In this document: positions 10,441 to 18,923 of the stretch, in pieces
Layout of the letters: every line of letters begins with the position of its first letter
Numbering within the stretch: position 1 is the stretch's first letter
NCBI GenBank assembly: GCA_934216145.1
Contig: CAKQBG010000001.1
Coordinates: forward strand, 1 to 64,000
Reading direction: 5' to 3'
Origin: an uncultured Anaeroplasma sp.
GTDB lineage: Bacteria > Bacillota_I > Bacilli_A > Acholeplasmatales > Anaeroplasmataceae
Length of the DNA stretch: 64,000 bases
The notes under the pieces: generated by a model
Database searches by the model: none
The model's input: only the letters and a program-made list of their open reading frames with translations
What the model was told of the DNA's origin: nothing
Translations under genes and position numbers: made by a program

Positions 10441-11004
10441 CTACTTCACTAATAATTTAAGAGCTTCCTTAACTAAAGCTCCTACCTCTAATGACTTATC
10501 AAGCTTTGGTAGAATCTTAGAAACTTCCTTCTTATTATAGCCTAAAGCTACTAAAGCCTCCTCTACATCTAAAAGCTTATTATCCATTGGAACATCATTC
10601 TCTGTATTATCAAATGATAATTTACCCTTTAAATCCAAAATAATTTGCTGACTAGCCTTAGCGCCAATACCAGGGAATTTCTTTAAATAAGCATCATTTC
10701 TATTCTCAATCGCATTAACAATCTCATTAACAGTACCAGTTGCTAAAATTGATAAAGCACTCTTAGGACCAATACCACTAACAGAAATTAGCTTCAAAAA
10801 CAATTCTCTTTCTTCATCAGCCATAAAACCATAAAGCTCTATTAAATCCTCTCTAACATGCTGATAGGTGAATATTTTATATTCTTCATTCAATTTATAG
10901 CTATAGGGATTAGGTGTAATAATAAGATATCCAATCCCATGATTATCACAAATAACATATTTAGGAGTTATTTTAGTTATTTTTCCAATTATATATCCAT
11001 ACAT
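10441..11004 (-). CDS. ruvA: Holliday junction DNA-binding protein RuvA
   Basis: Tetrameric junction-binding partner of RuvB. The 187 residues show the N-terminal OB domain ([17 protein letters not shown], near 1-62), two helix-hairpin-helix elements ([13 protein letters not shown] near 72 and [13 protein letters not shown] near 105) and a C-terminal RuvB-binding domain (about 140-187). It is the first gene of the operon ruvA-ruvB-queA-cyclophilin-tgt-flavin reductase, with its own promoter. Confidence 0.96.
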   Translation of the reverse strand: MYGYIIGKITKITPKYVICDNHGIGYLIITPNPYSYKLNEEYKIFTYQHVREDLIELYGFMADEERELFLKLISVSGIGPKSALSILATGTVNEIVNAIENRNDAYLKKFPGIGAKASQQIILDLKGKLSFDNTENDVPMDNKLLDVEEALVALGYNKKEVSKILPKLDKSLEVGALVKEALKLLVK

Positions 11005-11024
11005 AATTTATCACCTATTGTAAA

Positions 11025-11030
11025 TTATAC
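11025..11030 (-). promoter_or_regulatory. Extended -10 promoter of the ruvA operon
   Basis: On the minus strand TGGTATAAT is a perfect extended -10 box. The -35 position reads TTTTCT and is weak. The start would fall near 11018, about 14 nt before the ruvA ATG, with AGGTGA as ribosome site. Confidence 0.55.
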
Positions 11031-11068
11031 CATATCAAAATAAAAAAGAAAAGATTTAAAAAAACGCT

Positions 11069-11461
11069 CTACCTTCCACCATATTTGTTTTTAGGAGGTA
11101 AAATCCCAGGATAACATCTATTTGATAAAATAACCTTATTATTAGGTTTAATATTATCTATCATATCACTACTATTATCCTCATTTTTAGAAATACTTTT
11201 TTCTTCAATTTCTTCTTTCTTCTCTTCAAATTCTATTTTATGCTCAATAGAATCATAAAAACTCTCAACTAATATCTCAGAAGAATCTAACACCTGATTA
11301 ACCTCCTTAGACAAAATAGGAAGCCTAAGCTTCATTCCAAATGGTAAATCATAAAAATTACTTATATGAGGATTATAATCTCTAATTTCATCAATAGAAA
11401 TATGATAACTATCCATAATATCATATATAGTTTCATTATTCTTAACAATATGCTCTATCAA
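11069..11461 (-). CDS. LysM-domain protein, possible SafA-like spore morphogenetic factor
   Basis: A 130-residue protein that begins directly with one LysM domain (about 1-49: HIVKNNETIYDIMDSYHIS, then a YNPHISNFYDLPFGMKLRLP end). A Glu/Lys-rich linker (about 50-105) and a short tail with YPGILPPKNKYGG follow. No signal peptide is present, so it should stay in the cytoplasm, as the mother-cell protein SafA does when it coats the forespore. As far as I recall, Bacillus safA also lies upstream of ruvAB-queA-tgt, and that order is kept here. The start is a TTG with GGTGAT upstream. It is far shorter than SafA, so the assignment is an inference; a generic LysM protein is the alternative. Confidence 0.6.
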   Translation of the reverse strand: MIEHIVKNNETIYDIMDSYHISIDEIRDYNPHISNFYDLPFGMKLRLPILSKEVNQVLDSSEILVESFYDSIEHKIEFEEKKEEIEEKSISKNEDNSSDMIDNIKPNNKVILSNRCYPGILPPKNKYGGR

Positions 11462-11476
11462 AATATCACCAATAAA

Positions 11477-12073
11477 CTATATGCGTTCTAAAATAAATAA
11501 TGATTTATCCTTATTATAAATAACATTAAAACCACATAATTCACCAAGTATCTCCATACCCTTAACCGAAATAAAGCTAACATGAGTAATATCCCTTAAA
11601 TACCAAAAGCCTATAGGATTTTTAGGAACTACTACTGTTTTAATAATAATTCTTCCTCTTTGATTCAAATAGCTTTTTAATTTATCAAGTAAATTCCTTG
11701 GATTACTAATATGCTCAAATACCTCAATTAAAACAATAGAATCATATTTATCATTAATTTCCTTATCAAAATAATATAAATCATAATAGCTAGAATCATA
11801 GCCATTCTTATTTAAAATATCACTTAATGCATGAATTTTCCCACATCCATAATCTAATATTTTATTTCCAAATAAATATCCTCTTATTTCTTCATAGATT
11901 TCTATCATATAATCAATATATTTATCATCACATATATGCTTATTATATCTATTTAATTCCTCAATACTGCTAGGTAAATACTTCTTCATTAAATACCCAC
12001 AGCTATTACATAAATAATAATCTATATTATTATATCTAACCTCTATCATTTCATTATTACAAAAGCATTTCAT
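11477..12073 (-). CDS. Class I methyltransferase with N-terminal zinc ribbon
   Basis: A 198-residue protein. Residues 1-30 form a four-Cys zinc ribbon (Cys3, Cys5, Cys22, Cys25: CFC and CNSC). The rest is a Rossmann-like SAM-dependent methyltransferase with ILDYGCG near 72-78, the acidic/His turn EVFEHISNP near 115 and a strand GRIIIKT near 140. It resembles the UbiE/Methyltransf_23 type that modifies sugars or small molecules; the substrate is unknown. It sits 15 nt upstream of the LysM gene and is probably co-transcribed with it. Confidence 0.7.
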   Translation of the reverse strand: MKCFCNNEMIEVRYNNIDYYLCNSCGYLMKKYLPSSIEELNRYNKHICDDKYIDYMIEIYEEIRGYLFGNKILDYGCGKIHALSDILNKNGYDSSYYDLYYFDKEINDKYDSIVLIEVFEHISNPRNLLDKLKSYLNQRGRIIIKTVVVPKNPIGFWYLRDITHVSFISVKGMEILGELCGFNVIYNKDKSLFILERI

Positions 12074-12107
12074 CTGTTTTTGACCACCTTTTTAAAAGCT
12101 CTTTTTC

Positions 12108-12136
12108 TTTACTAAAATCATTTTTAATTATATAAT
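12108..12136 (+). promoter_or_regulatory. Sigma-A-type promoter of the coiled-coil gene
   Basis: TTTACT (12108-12113), 17-nt spacer and perfect TATAAT (12131-12136). A start near 12143 leaves about 25 nt before the ATG at 12169, which has AAGGAGGTG in front. Confidence 0.55.
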
Positions 12137-12168
12137 ATAATCGATTACGTTTGCAAGGAGGTGGCATA

Positions 12169-15100
12169 ATGTCTCAATACACTATTTCAATTGATGAAAT
12201 GCTAAAAATCGTTATTCAAACAATTGAGCAATATTCAAACTATGATAACGATGCCATACTTCCTAAAAAAACAATTGCTGATGTTAAAAAGCAAATTGAA
12301 ATGCTAAATGAAAAATCTATAAATATAATTGATAATCAAACTAAGGAAAAGGAAAAACAATTAAAATTAATTCAAATAGAATTAAGTAAAATAAAAAAGA
12401 ATAAATCTAAACAAGATAAGGAATGCTTCGCTTTAGAAAAAAGTCAAAAAGAGGAAATAAATATAATCTCAAGAGATTGTGAAAAGAAAATAAATGAGAT
12501 TTATAAAGCCCTTAATCTTGAAAAGGAAAATATAAATAAAGAGGTTTATGAAAAAGAAAAGCTTGAAAAAGAAAATTTAGAGTATTTTCTTAATGATTAT
12601 AAGGAAAATGAAAAAAGATTATCATTTATGAACCAATCATCAAAGGATTCCTATAATAGCTGTATTGAAATTTATAATAAAAAGCTTGATGATAAGCTTA
12701 AAAAAATAGATGATGATTATTCTAAATTATATATATTATATGATAAAAATACTAAATCACTAGTAAAAAAATATGAAAAGCAAATTGATGACTTTACTAT
12801 TGAATATCAAAATAAAGCTAAAGAAAAAGACGAATATAATAAAGACATAAAAAAGGAAGAAAGAGATGACGCAATAAAAATAAATGATGAAATTAGACCT
12901 TTTTATGATGAGAAAAATAAAAAAATAGAAAGTAAGCGTCAACAATATCAAACTAAACAGAATCAATTAAATATAGAAAAAGAAAATGAAAAACAAAAAT
13001 TACATAATGAAACAAACAAAATAACAAAGGATTTCATTTATGATATAAAAGAAATTGATTCTGAAATTGAGGAATTAACTCAAAAATTTAATAATCAAAA
13101 AAATGAAAAGATTAATTCGACTCTATATTCAATTCTTAATGATCATAAAAAGGTTGAAGCTGATGTTAAAAAGTTAATAGAGGAGATTGATGAAAATAAT
13201 AATCTTAGAATTAAGAAGCTTATAAAGATAAAATATAAAGCCTTTGCGGCTAAAAAATATAAGCATGAAAAAAAGCTTAATATTGATCTTAGAAACCTCG
13301 AATTAGAATATGTTAAAAAGGTTGAAGAAAGAAATTTAAAAAGAAAAAAACTAGAATTTATTAAAAATAAGGAAATAAAAGAATATCTTGAAAGTGAAAA
13401 TTGTTTAAATAAAATCTATCAGGAAAAGAATAATATCTATGAATATGATTTAAAATGTGATGAGAAACAATATAAAATTACTTATGATATTAGTTCTTCT
13501 AGCAAAAAACGTGATCATTCTCATTTCCAATCTGAGAAAAAGAAAATCAGTAAAGCTAAAGTAGCAGAATTTGATATTGCTCTTGAGGAGATTGATTTTC
13601 AAAAAAAGAATACTAATATAAACTTAAACCTTACTAAAGCTTTAAATACTAATGTTCATGAGTATGAGGATAATATTTATCATAAAAATAAAAACTTCTA
13701 TACCGTTTATAATATGCTTGAAATAGAGAAAAATAAAACTATTCTTGATTATAACAATAACATTTATGAACAAAAGCTTATAGCTGCAAAGAAAGAGCTA
13801 GATTATAATAATAATTTAACTAATCTTAAAAATAAGCATTTCGCAGTAGAAATGGATAAGAATCATAAAATAAATATTGAAAAAGAAAATACTAAAATAA
13901 TTAATTACCAATTCGATAGAGATAAGGCTAAGCTTAAATCAAGTATTACTATTGAAAACAAAAAACTAGAAAATGATCATTTAAATGAAAAAAATAAATG
14001 TTTATTTATTCAAAAATTATATTATGAGGATTATGCTTCTATTATAAATTATACCTCTAGCTTTTATTTATTATTTAAAGAGGGCTATTCAACAATAGTT
14101 TCTATTTATAATATAATTTATTCATCAGTTGAATCAAAGAATGAAAATATATTTGAATTAAGAAACTTCTTCATTTCAATTAAAAATGCCTTTATTGAAT
14201 ACTATAAAGCTATTTCTAAGCATTATACAGACCTAATTAGAGAACTAGTTCATGATAGAGAAAAAAACATAAAGGAATTATATTATAATGATGAAATAAT
14301 TAGTCTTAAGGCTAAAAAACAAGAAAAGATAGATCAATTTAAAAAATGTATTTCTAAGGATAATGAGCAAAAAGAAAAGTTTGAGGATGAAATTACTCAG
14401 CAAAAAAAGAAAATATATTCTTTAGAGAATATTAAACAGGTTGAACATTCCTTTAAATCGATATTATCTAAAATAAAAATTAAAAGAGATAAAATAGAAA
14501 TTAATAAAATTATTTTAAGTAAAAATAAAGAAATTAAGTATCTAGAATCAAGAATAATTAAACATAATAAGAATATTGATAATGCCAATAATGATTACAA
14601 AGAACGGCTTAAATTAATTGATGAAAAAATTAAAAAGGAAATTAAATCATATTCTAATCTATATGATGATATCTCAGAGAATATAAGTGGATTGTTTATC
14701 AAAGCCGAAGGCTATTTAAATAAACCAAATAAAAATGAGCCTAGTACTTATTTTATATATATAGAAAATCAATTGAATAAAAGCTATGACCTAGTTAATC
14801 AGGAATTTTCTAAATTGTATCTTTCTATTAATGATTTTAAGCTAAAGAGATATAATGAGCTTCAAATCAAGGACAAGAAATTAAAATATCTAATTCAATA
14901 TAAAAATTTAACAAAATCATTTAATGACAATAAAAAAAGAAATATCTTAAATGATGAATATAAAAAGAAATTAAACGATAATAAAAATAAGATTCATGCC
15001 TGTGAAGTTGAATATGAAAAAAATAAATTAAATTCTAAAAATGAATTAAATAATATGCAGTCTGAATATAATAAAACTATAAGAGAGCTTAAAAATAATA

Positions 15101-15621
15101 TTATTAAGGAAGGTCAAACTCTATATGATTCTTTATATGCTATAACCGCAAATATGTATTATATAGAAAATGATTTCCATTATTCTAAGGGTGATCAAAA
15201 AAATCCAAATAAAAATGAGAAATCATTAGCTGATATTTTTAATGAAACTGAAAATAATCTTATAGAAGAAAATAGAAAAAACAAAGATGAATTAGAAAAG
15301 AAGCTAAGAAATTATAAAGATAATAAGCAACAAGAAGTTATTGGTGAAATAAATAAAGCAAATCAAAATAAGAAAGAAATTGATAAGGAAACTGCTGCTC
15401 AGTTAGAAAAATATAAAAAACAAGCCAGTGAAAATGAAAATAATCGTAAGAATTTAATTAACGAGAGTGAAAATAAAAATAAAGAAACAGAAAAATTACG
15501 AAATAAAGCCATTAAAGCTCTAGATAATGAATGTAAATTCCTTATAAAGAAGGAAACTAAAAACTATCGAGTTATGCTTAAGAAAAAAGAAAAAGCTATT
15601 CTTAAGAAGAAATATATTTAA
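12169..15621 (+). CDS. Giant coiled-coil protein of unknown function
   Basis: A 1150-residue, highly charged protein rich in Lys, Asn, Glu and Ile, almost wholly predicted as long alpha-helical coiled coil, with no signal peptide or membrane segment. A short N-terminal region (about 1-50, MSQYTISIDEMLKIVIQTIE) is less repetitive. Aromatic-rich breaks occur near 610-660, 830-865 and 990-1025; the last two share a PNKNE motif, suggesting an internal duplication. I do not recognise a family: Smc lacks support because no Walker A or ABC signature is present at either end. The start is the ATG after AAGGAGGTG; a TTG further upstream would precede that site. It is a lone plus-strand gene convergent with ftsZ, sharing its terminator. 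A cytoskeletal or scaffold role is inference only. Confidence 0.85.
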   Translation: MSQYTISIDEMLKIVIQTIEQYSNYDNDAILPKKTIADVKKQIEMLNEKSINIIDNQTKEKEKQLKLIQIELSKIKKNKSKQDKECFALEKSQKEEINIISRDCEKKINEIYKALNLEKENINKEVYEKEKLEKENLEYFLNDYKENEKRLSFMNQSSKDSYNSCIEIYNKKLDDKLKKIDDDYSKLYILYDKNTKSLVKKYEKQIDDFTIEYQNKAKEKDEYNKDIKKEERDDAIKINDEIRPFYDEKNKKIESKRQQYQTKQNQLNIEKENEKQKLHNETNKITKDFIYDIKEIDSEIEELTQKFNNQKNEKINSTLYSILNDHKKVEADVKKLIEEIDENNNLRIKKLIKIKYKAFAAKKYKHEKKLNIDLRNLELEYVKKVEERNLKRKKLEFIKNKEIKEYLESENCLNKIYQEKNNIYEYDLKCDEKQYKITYDISSSSKKRDHSHFQSEKKKISKAKVAEFDIALEEIDFQKKNTNINLNLTKALNTNVHEYEDNIYHKNKNFYTVYNMLEIEKNKTILDYNNNIYEQKLIAAKKELDYNNNLTNLKNKHFAVEMDKNHKINIEKENTKIINYQFDRDKAKLKSSITIENKKLENDHLNEKNKCLFIQKLYYEDYASIINYTSSFYLLFKEGYSTIVSIYNIIYSSVESKNENIFELRNFFISIKNAFIEYYKAISKHYTDLIRELVHDREKNIKELYYNDEIISLKAKKQEKIDQFKKCISKDNEQKEKFEDEITQQKKKIYSLENIKQVEHSFKSILSKIKIKRDKIEINKIILSKNKEIKYLESRIIKHNKNIDNANNDYKERLKLIDEKIKKEIKSYSNLYDDISENISGLFIKAEGYLNKPNKNEPSTYFIYIENQLNKSYDLVNQEFSKLYLSINDFKLKRYNELQIKDKKLKYLIQYKNLTKSFNDNKKRNILNDEYKKKLNDNKNKIHACEVEYEKNKLNSKNELNNMQSEYNKTIRELKNNIIKEGQTLYDSLYAITANMYYIENDFHYSKGDQKNPNKNEKSLADIFNETENNLIEENRKNKDELEKKLRNYKDNKQQEVIGEINKANQNKKEIDKETAAQLEKYKKQASENENNRKNLINESENKNKETEKLRNKAIKALDNECKFLIKKETKNYRVMLKKKEKAILKKKYI

Positions 15622-15625
15622 AAAG

Positions 15626-15650
15626 GGAGGAACTTAAAAATTGTTCCTCC
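15626..15650. terminator. Bidirectional terminator between the coiled-coil gene and ftsZ
   Basis: Eight-bp stem GGAGGAAC/GTTCCTCC with a 9-nt loop. It is followed by TTCTTTT on the plus strand and by CTTTTTAAA on the minus strand, so it serves both convergent genes. Confidence 0.75.
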
Positions 15651-15655
15651 TTCTT

Positions 15656-16921
15656 TTACTTCTTTCTCTTTAACCAATCTGGTAGACTTGATGACTTTGA
15701 AGTACTAGAAGAATCAACCTTTTGGCGTTCCTCCTGTTTTCTTCTTGCCTCTTCTTGCTTTCTTTTAGATTCCTCTTCCTTTTGGCGTCTCTTCTCTTCT
15801 CTTTTTGTCATTCCAGTTGAGAATACATCACTAAGATGATTATCCTTTTCAGCAGAAGCCTCTTCTTCATCCTCAGACGATAAATAATTAAGATTAATGC
15901 TTTCTTCAGAAATATTCTTAAATATTGAATCAGCTAAATCATCAATACCATTATTCTTTGCTTTAAGCTCAAATCCTGTTGCGACAACAGTAATAACCAT
16001 TTCATCACCTAAATCACTATTGATAGCAGTACCATAGATTATATTTAAATCCTTACTACAGTTGTTCCTAATTTCAGCTAATGCTGATTCTACCTCCTTA
16101 AGAGCTAAAGCTTCAGATGCTGAAATATTTACAACCGCATCAGTTGCGCCATCAATTGTAACCTCTAATAAACGAGAATGAATCGCAAGTCTTGCAGCTT
16201 CAATTGCTCTATTAGGACCCTTAGCAGATCCAATACCTAAAAGGGCAGTACCCTTATCATGCATAACCTGTCTTATATCAGCAAAATCTAGATTAATTGT
16301 TCCTGGAATAGTTATAATTTCAGAAACACCCTGAACAGCCTTACGTAATACTGTATCTGCCTCCCTAAAGGCATCAAGCATTGTAGTATGACAATCAACT
16401 GTTGCTAATAATCTTTCATTTGGTACAACAATAACAGTATCTGAATACTTTCTCATTTCCTCAAGTCCTCTAAAGGCATTCGCAGCACGAATAGGTCCCT
16501 CAAAAGCAAAAGGCTTTGTACAAATACCAATTGTTAAGCAATCATGCTCTCTTGCTACCTTTGCGATAATAGGAGCTGCACCAGTACCAGTTCCACCACC
16601 CATACCACAAGTAATAAATACCATTTGAGCATCCTCTACCATTTCATGGATATCATCTTCACTCTCTAATGCTGCTGCTCTACCAACATCGGGATTAGCA
16701 CCTGCTCCCTGACCATGAGTTTTAGTTTTTCCTATTAATAATTTATTAGGAGCCTTAGAAACCTTTAAATCCTGTGCATCTGTATTAACAGCATAAAATT
16801 CTACACCGCTTACAGAGTTATCTATCATATGATCAATAGCGTTTTTTCCAGCGCCACCAACACCAATTACTTTGATTTTTGTTTTCGCAGCTTCTAATGT
16901 ATCAAGTTCATCAAAAATCAT
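15656..16921 (-). CDS. ftsZ: Cell division protein FtsZ
   Basis: Tubulin-like GTPase that assembles the cytokinetic ring. The 421 residues have the nucleotide-binding start IKVIGVGGAGKNAID near 16-30, the tubulin signature GGGTGTGAAP at 108-117 and a T7-type loop NLDFADIRQVM near 215. A low-complexity linker rich in Glu/Lys/Arg (about 370-405) leads to a C-terminal peptide LPDWLKRKK that serves as docking tail in relatives. I chose the ATG at 16921 with AGAGGTAG upstream. ftsA is not adjacent; the genes upstream are murB and murG. Confidence 0.97.
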   Translation of the reverse strand: MIFDELDTLEAAKTKIKVIGVGGAGKNAIDHMIDNSVSGVEFYAVNTDAQDLKVSKAPNKLLIGKTKTHGQGAGANPDVGRAAALESEDDIHEMVEDAQMVFITCGMGGGTGTGAAPIIAKVAREHDCLTIGICTKPFAFEGPIRAANAFRGLEEMRKYSDTVIVVPNERLLATVDCHTTMLDAFREADTVLRKAVQGVSEIITIPGTINLDFADIRQVMHDKGTALLGIGSAKGPNRAIEAARLAIHSRLLEVTIDGATDAVVNISASEALALKEVESALAEIRNNCSKDLNIIYGTAINSDLGDEMVITVVATGFELKAKNNGIDDLADSIFKNISEESINLNYLSSEDEEEASAEKDNHLSDVFSTGMTKREEKRRQKEEESKRKQEEARRKQEERQKVDSSSTSKSSSLPDWLKRKK

Positions 16922-16958
16922 TTTATCTACCTCTTTTTCATACACCCACTTATATTTA

Positions 16959-16987
16959 ATTGTACATTAAAAGCCTAAGATTTTCAA
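16959..16987 (-). promoter_or_regulatory. Probable ftsZ promoter
   Basis: On the minus strand TTGAAA (16982-16987), 17-nt spacer and TACAAT (16959-16964), between murB and ftsZ. This gives ftsZ a start of its own, about 30 nt upstream of the ATG, besides read-through from murB. Confidence 0.5.
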
Positions 16988-17034
16988 CAAAATCCCAAAC
17001 AATTTTCTATTTAATTTTAACACCATTAAATTGC

Positions 17035-17925
17035 TTAATTTATATATTCAATTTCTTTAACAAGCCTAATTCCAAGTTCTAATCTAGACCTAGTTTCAAT
17101 TAACTCAATTAAGCTTTTAATATCACTGGCTTTTGCATTTCCTAAATTAATAATAAAATTAGAATGCTTTTGGCTTATAGCGGCATCCCCAATTTGAAAT
17201 CCCCTTAGCCCCAAAGAATCAATAATCTTCCAGCTAGGAATTAAGGGATTATTTTTAAATATAGAGCCCATACTTTTACTCTTAACAGGTTGACTTTCTA
17301 AACGCATTTTAATATTTCTATTTAGCTTAGCCTTAGTATCCTCTTTCTTAACATGAAGCTTAGCTCCAATAATAATTCCTTCTATAAATTTAAAGACACT
17401 TCTTCTATATCCGAATGCACACATATTATTATTAATTTCTTTAATATTACCTAAAGTATCTATATATTCTACTGAATAAATATAATTACCTATATTATCA
17501 TTATAAGAACCACTATTATTATAAATAGCTCCACCTAATAATCCTGGAATACCTGCTAAGCATGATAAATCACCTACCCCCTGATTCATCAAATCTACTG
17601 CGAGCTTATTAGATGGATAAAAGGCTGAAGCATATAAAATATTATCATTTACAAGTTCATAATTATATTTAATATTCTTTAAATAAAAAACAATTCCATT
17701 ATATTCATGATCAGATGCTAAAATATTACTACCATTTCCTAATATAAAATATTCTAAACAATTATCATTAACAAATTTAAAGGCCTTTCTTAATGAATCA
17801 ATATCATTAGGATAAAATAAAACCTTTATTTTGCCACCTACACCAATAGTAGTAAGATTTTTAAAGTACTCATCAAATACCAAGTCTCCTAGCCTTTCTT
17901 CTTTTACAAAATCAACAAATGTCAT
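17035..17925 (-). CDS. murB: UDP-N-acetylenolpyruvoylglucosamine reductase
   Basis: FAD-dependent enzyme that reduces enolpyruvyl-UDP-GlcNAc to UDP-MurNAc for peptidoglycan. In 296 residues, LTTIGVGGKI near 24-33 and LGNGSNILASD near 60-70 bind FAD, NNSGSYNDNIG lies near 135, GYRRSVFK near 168, and SMGSIFKNN near 217 carries the catalytic Ser. Its start overlaps the murG end by 14 nt, so the two are translationally coupled. Confidence 0.95.
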   Translation of the reverse strand: MTFVDFVKEERLGDLVFDEYFKNLTTIGVGGKIKVLFYPNDIDSLRKAFKFVNDNCLEYFILGNGSNILASDHEYNGIVFYLKNIKYNYELVNDNILYASAFYPSNKLAVDLMNQGVGDLSCLAGIPGLLGGAIYNNSGSYNDNIGNYIYSVEYIDTLGNIKEINNNMCAFGYRRSVFKFIEGIIIGAKLHVKKEDTKAKLNRNIKMRLESQPVKSKSMGSIFKNNPLIPSWKIIDSLGLRGFQIGDAAISQKHSNFIINLGNAKASDIKSLIELIETRSRLELGIRLVKEIEYIN

Positions 17926-18853
17926 TCTTAATAATCTCCCTTATTTTATTTATAGAATCATTACTTAGAAGTTTCTTCTGATTAATATAAATATTTATAT
18001 AATTATCAGAATTATTTAAATAATGAAGCTTATCAAATATACTATTAATATCCTCATTTTCATAATGAACTAAACAAACACCCTTGTCATTAAAATATTT
18101 AGCATTTATAACCTGATGATTATCTAATGTTTTCTCACTCGGAACTAATATAAAGGGCTTATTCATATAAATTAGTTCTGAAGAGGTAATGGCACCAGCT
18201 CTTGAAATAATAATTTTAGATTCCTCAAAAAGTGAATAAATATTATTTGAATATTCAATCGAATTGCATAATTCTCTATATTCATTATAAAATCTTCCAG
18301 CAATCAATAATATTCTATATTTGTCACTAAGACTAACTGCTAAGTCACATAAATATCTACTACCTAATGAACCACCCATAATTAAAATATCATATTTATT
18401 TTTCAACCAAGCCTTCTTAATATCTAATGGTATTCCTGTAACAGTTGTTTTTCTTTTTTCTAAAACTGGATATCCCAATAACATTCTTTTACAAAAGGGA
18501 TAAAATAATCTATTTGATCTTCCTATTATTATATTCGGCTCAAATAAAAAAATTGGAATATTATGAATTACAGCATAAAAAAGTATTGGCAAAGAAACAA
18601 ATCCACCAGTTGAAAAAACATAATCAATTTTCTTATTTTTTAAATTTCTTTTTAATTCTCTATATCCATTAAAAATATATGATGGAATACTTTTTTTAAA
18701 CTTTAAACCTAAAAAGCTTATATTATTATCCTTAGCTAATTTTTCCTCTAAAAAGCCTTTACAGCCAATATATAAATAATCATAATCATCTTTAGCTAAA
18801 TTTATAATAGGTGTAATATGTCCACCTGTTTTTCCGCCAGTATAAATATGCAA
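17912..18853 (-). CDS. murG: MurG-type UDP-GlcNAc transferase, compact form
   Basis: Adds GlcNAc to undecaprenyl-PP-MurNAc-pentapeptide, making lipid II at the inner membrane face. Motifs: GGKTGGHITP near 6-15, STGGFVS near 81, IMGGSLGSRYL near 165-175 and the nucleotide-sugar site PSEKTLDNHQVINA near 238-251. At about 313 residues it is shorter than typical MurG (around 350-370), mainly in the N-lobe. I place the start at a TTG after GGTGA, giving (M)HIYTGGKTGG; a TTG four codons earlier overlaps the ribosome site. A related MurG-like glycosyltransferase is possible, but position before murB favours MurG. Confidence 0.82.
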   Translation of the reverse strand: MHIYTGGKTGGHITPIINLAKDDYDYLYIGCKGFLEEKLAKDNNISFLGLKFKKSIPSYIFNGYRELKRNLKNKKIDYVFSTGGFVSLPILFYAVIHNIPIFLFEPNIIIGRSNRLFYPFCKRMLLGYPVLEKRKTTVTGIPLDIKKAWLKNKYDILIMGGSLGSRYLCDLAVSLSDKYRILLIAGRFYNEYRELCNSIEYSNNIYSLFEESKIIISRAGAITSSELIYMNKPFILVPSEKTLDNHQVINAKYFNDKGVCLVHYENEDINSIFDKLHYLNNSDNYINIYINQKKLLSNDSINKIREIIKNDIC

Positions 18854-18905
18854 TAAAATCACCAAGATATTATATATAAATAAAATAAAAAATATTACAA
18901 AAAAA

Positions 18906-18923
18906 AGTAGCCCTTAAGCTACT
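18906..18923 (-). terminator. Terminator after the CorC/HlyC gene
   Basis: Six-bp stem AGTAGC/GCTACT with a 6-nt loop, followed on the minus strand by eight Ts. The stem begins inside the end of the coding region. It would limit read-through into murG. Confidence 0.65.

Noticed and set aside
12760-14588. Minus-strand open frames within the coiled-coil gene, hydrophobic and Phe/Ile-rich
   Set aside because: They are antisense shadows of Lys/Glu/Asn-rich codons, lack ribosome sites and disappear against the well-supported plus-strand gene.
12169-15621. Reading the coiled-coil protein as an Smc/Rad50-type ATPase
   Set aside because: No Walker A, signature or Walker B motif is found at either end; only coiled coil is visible.
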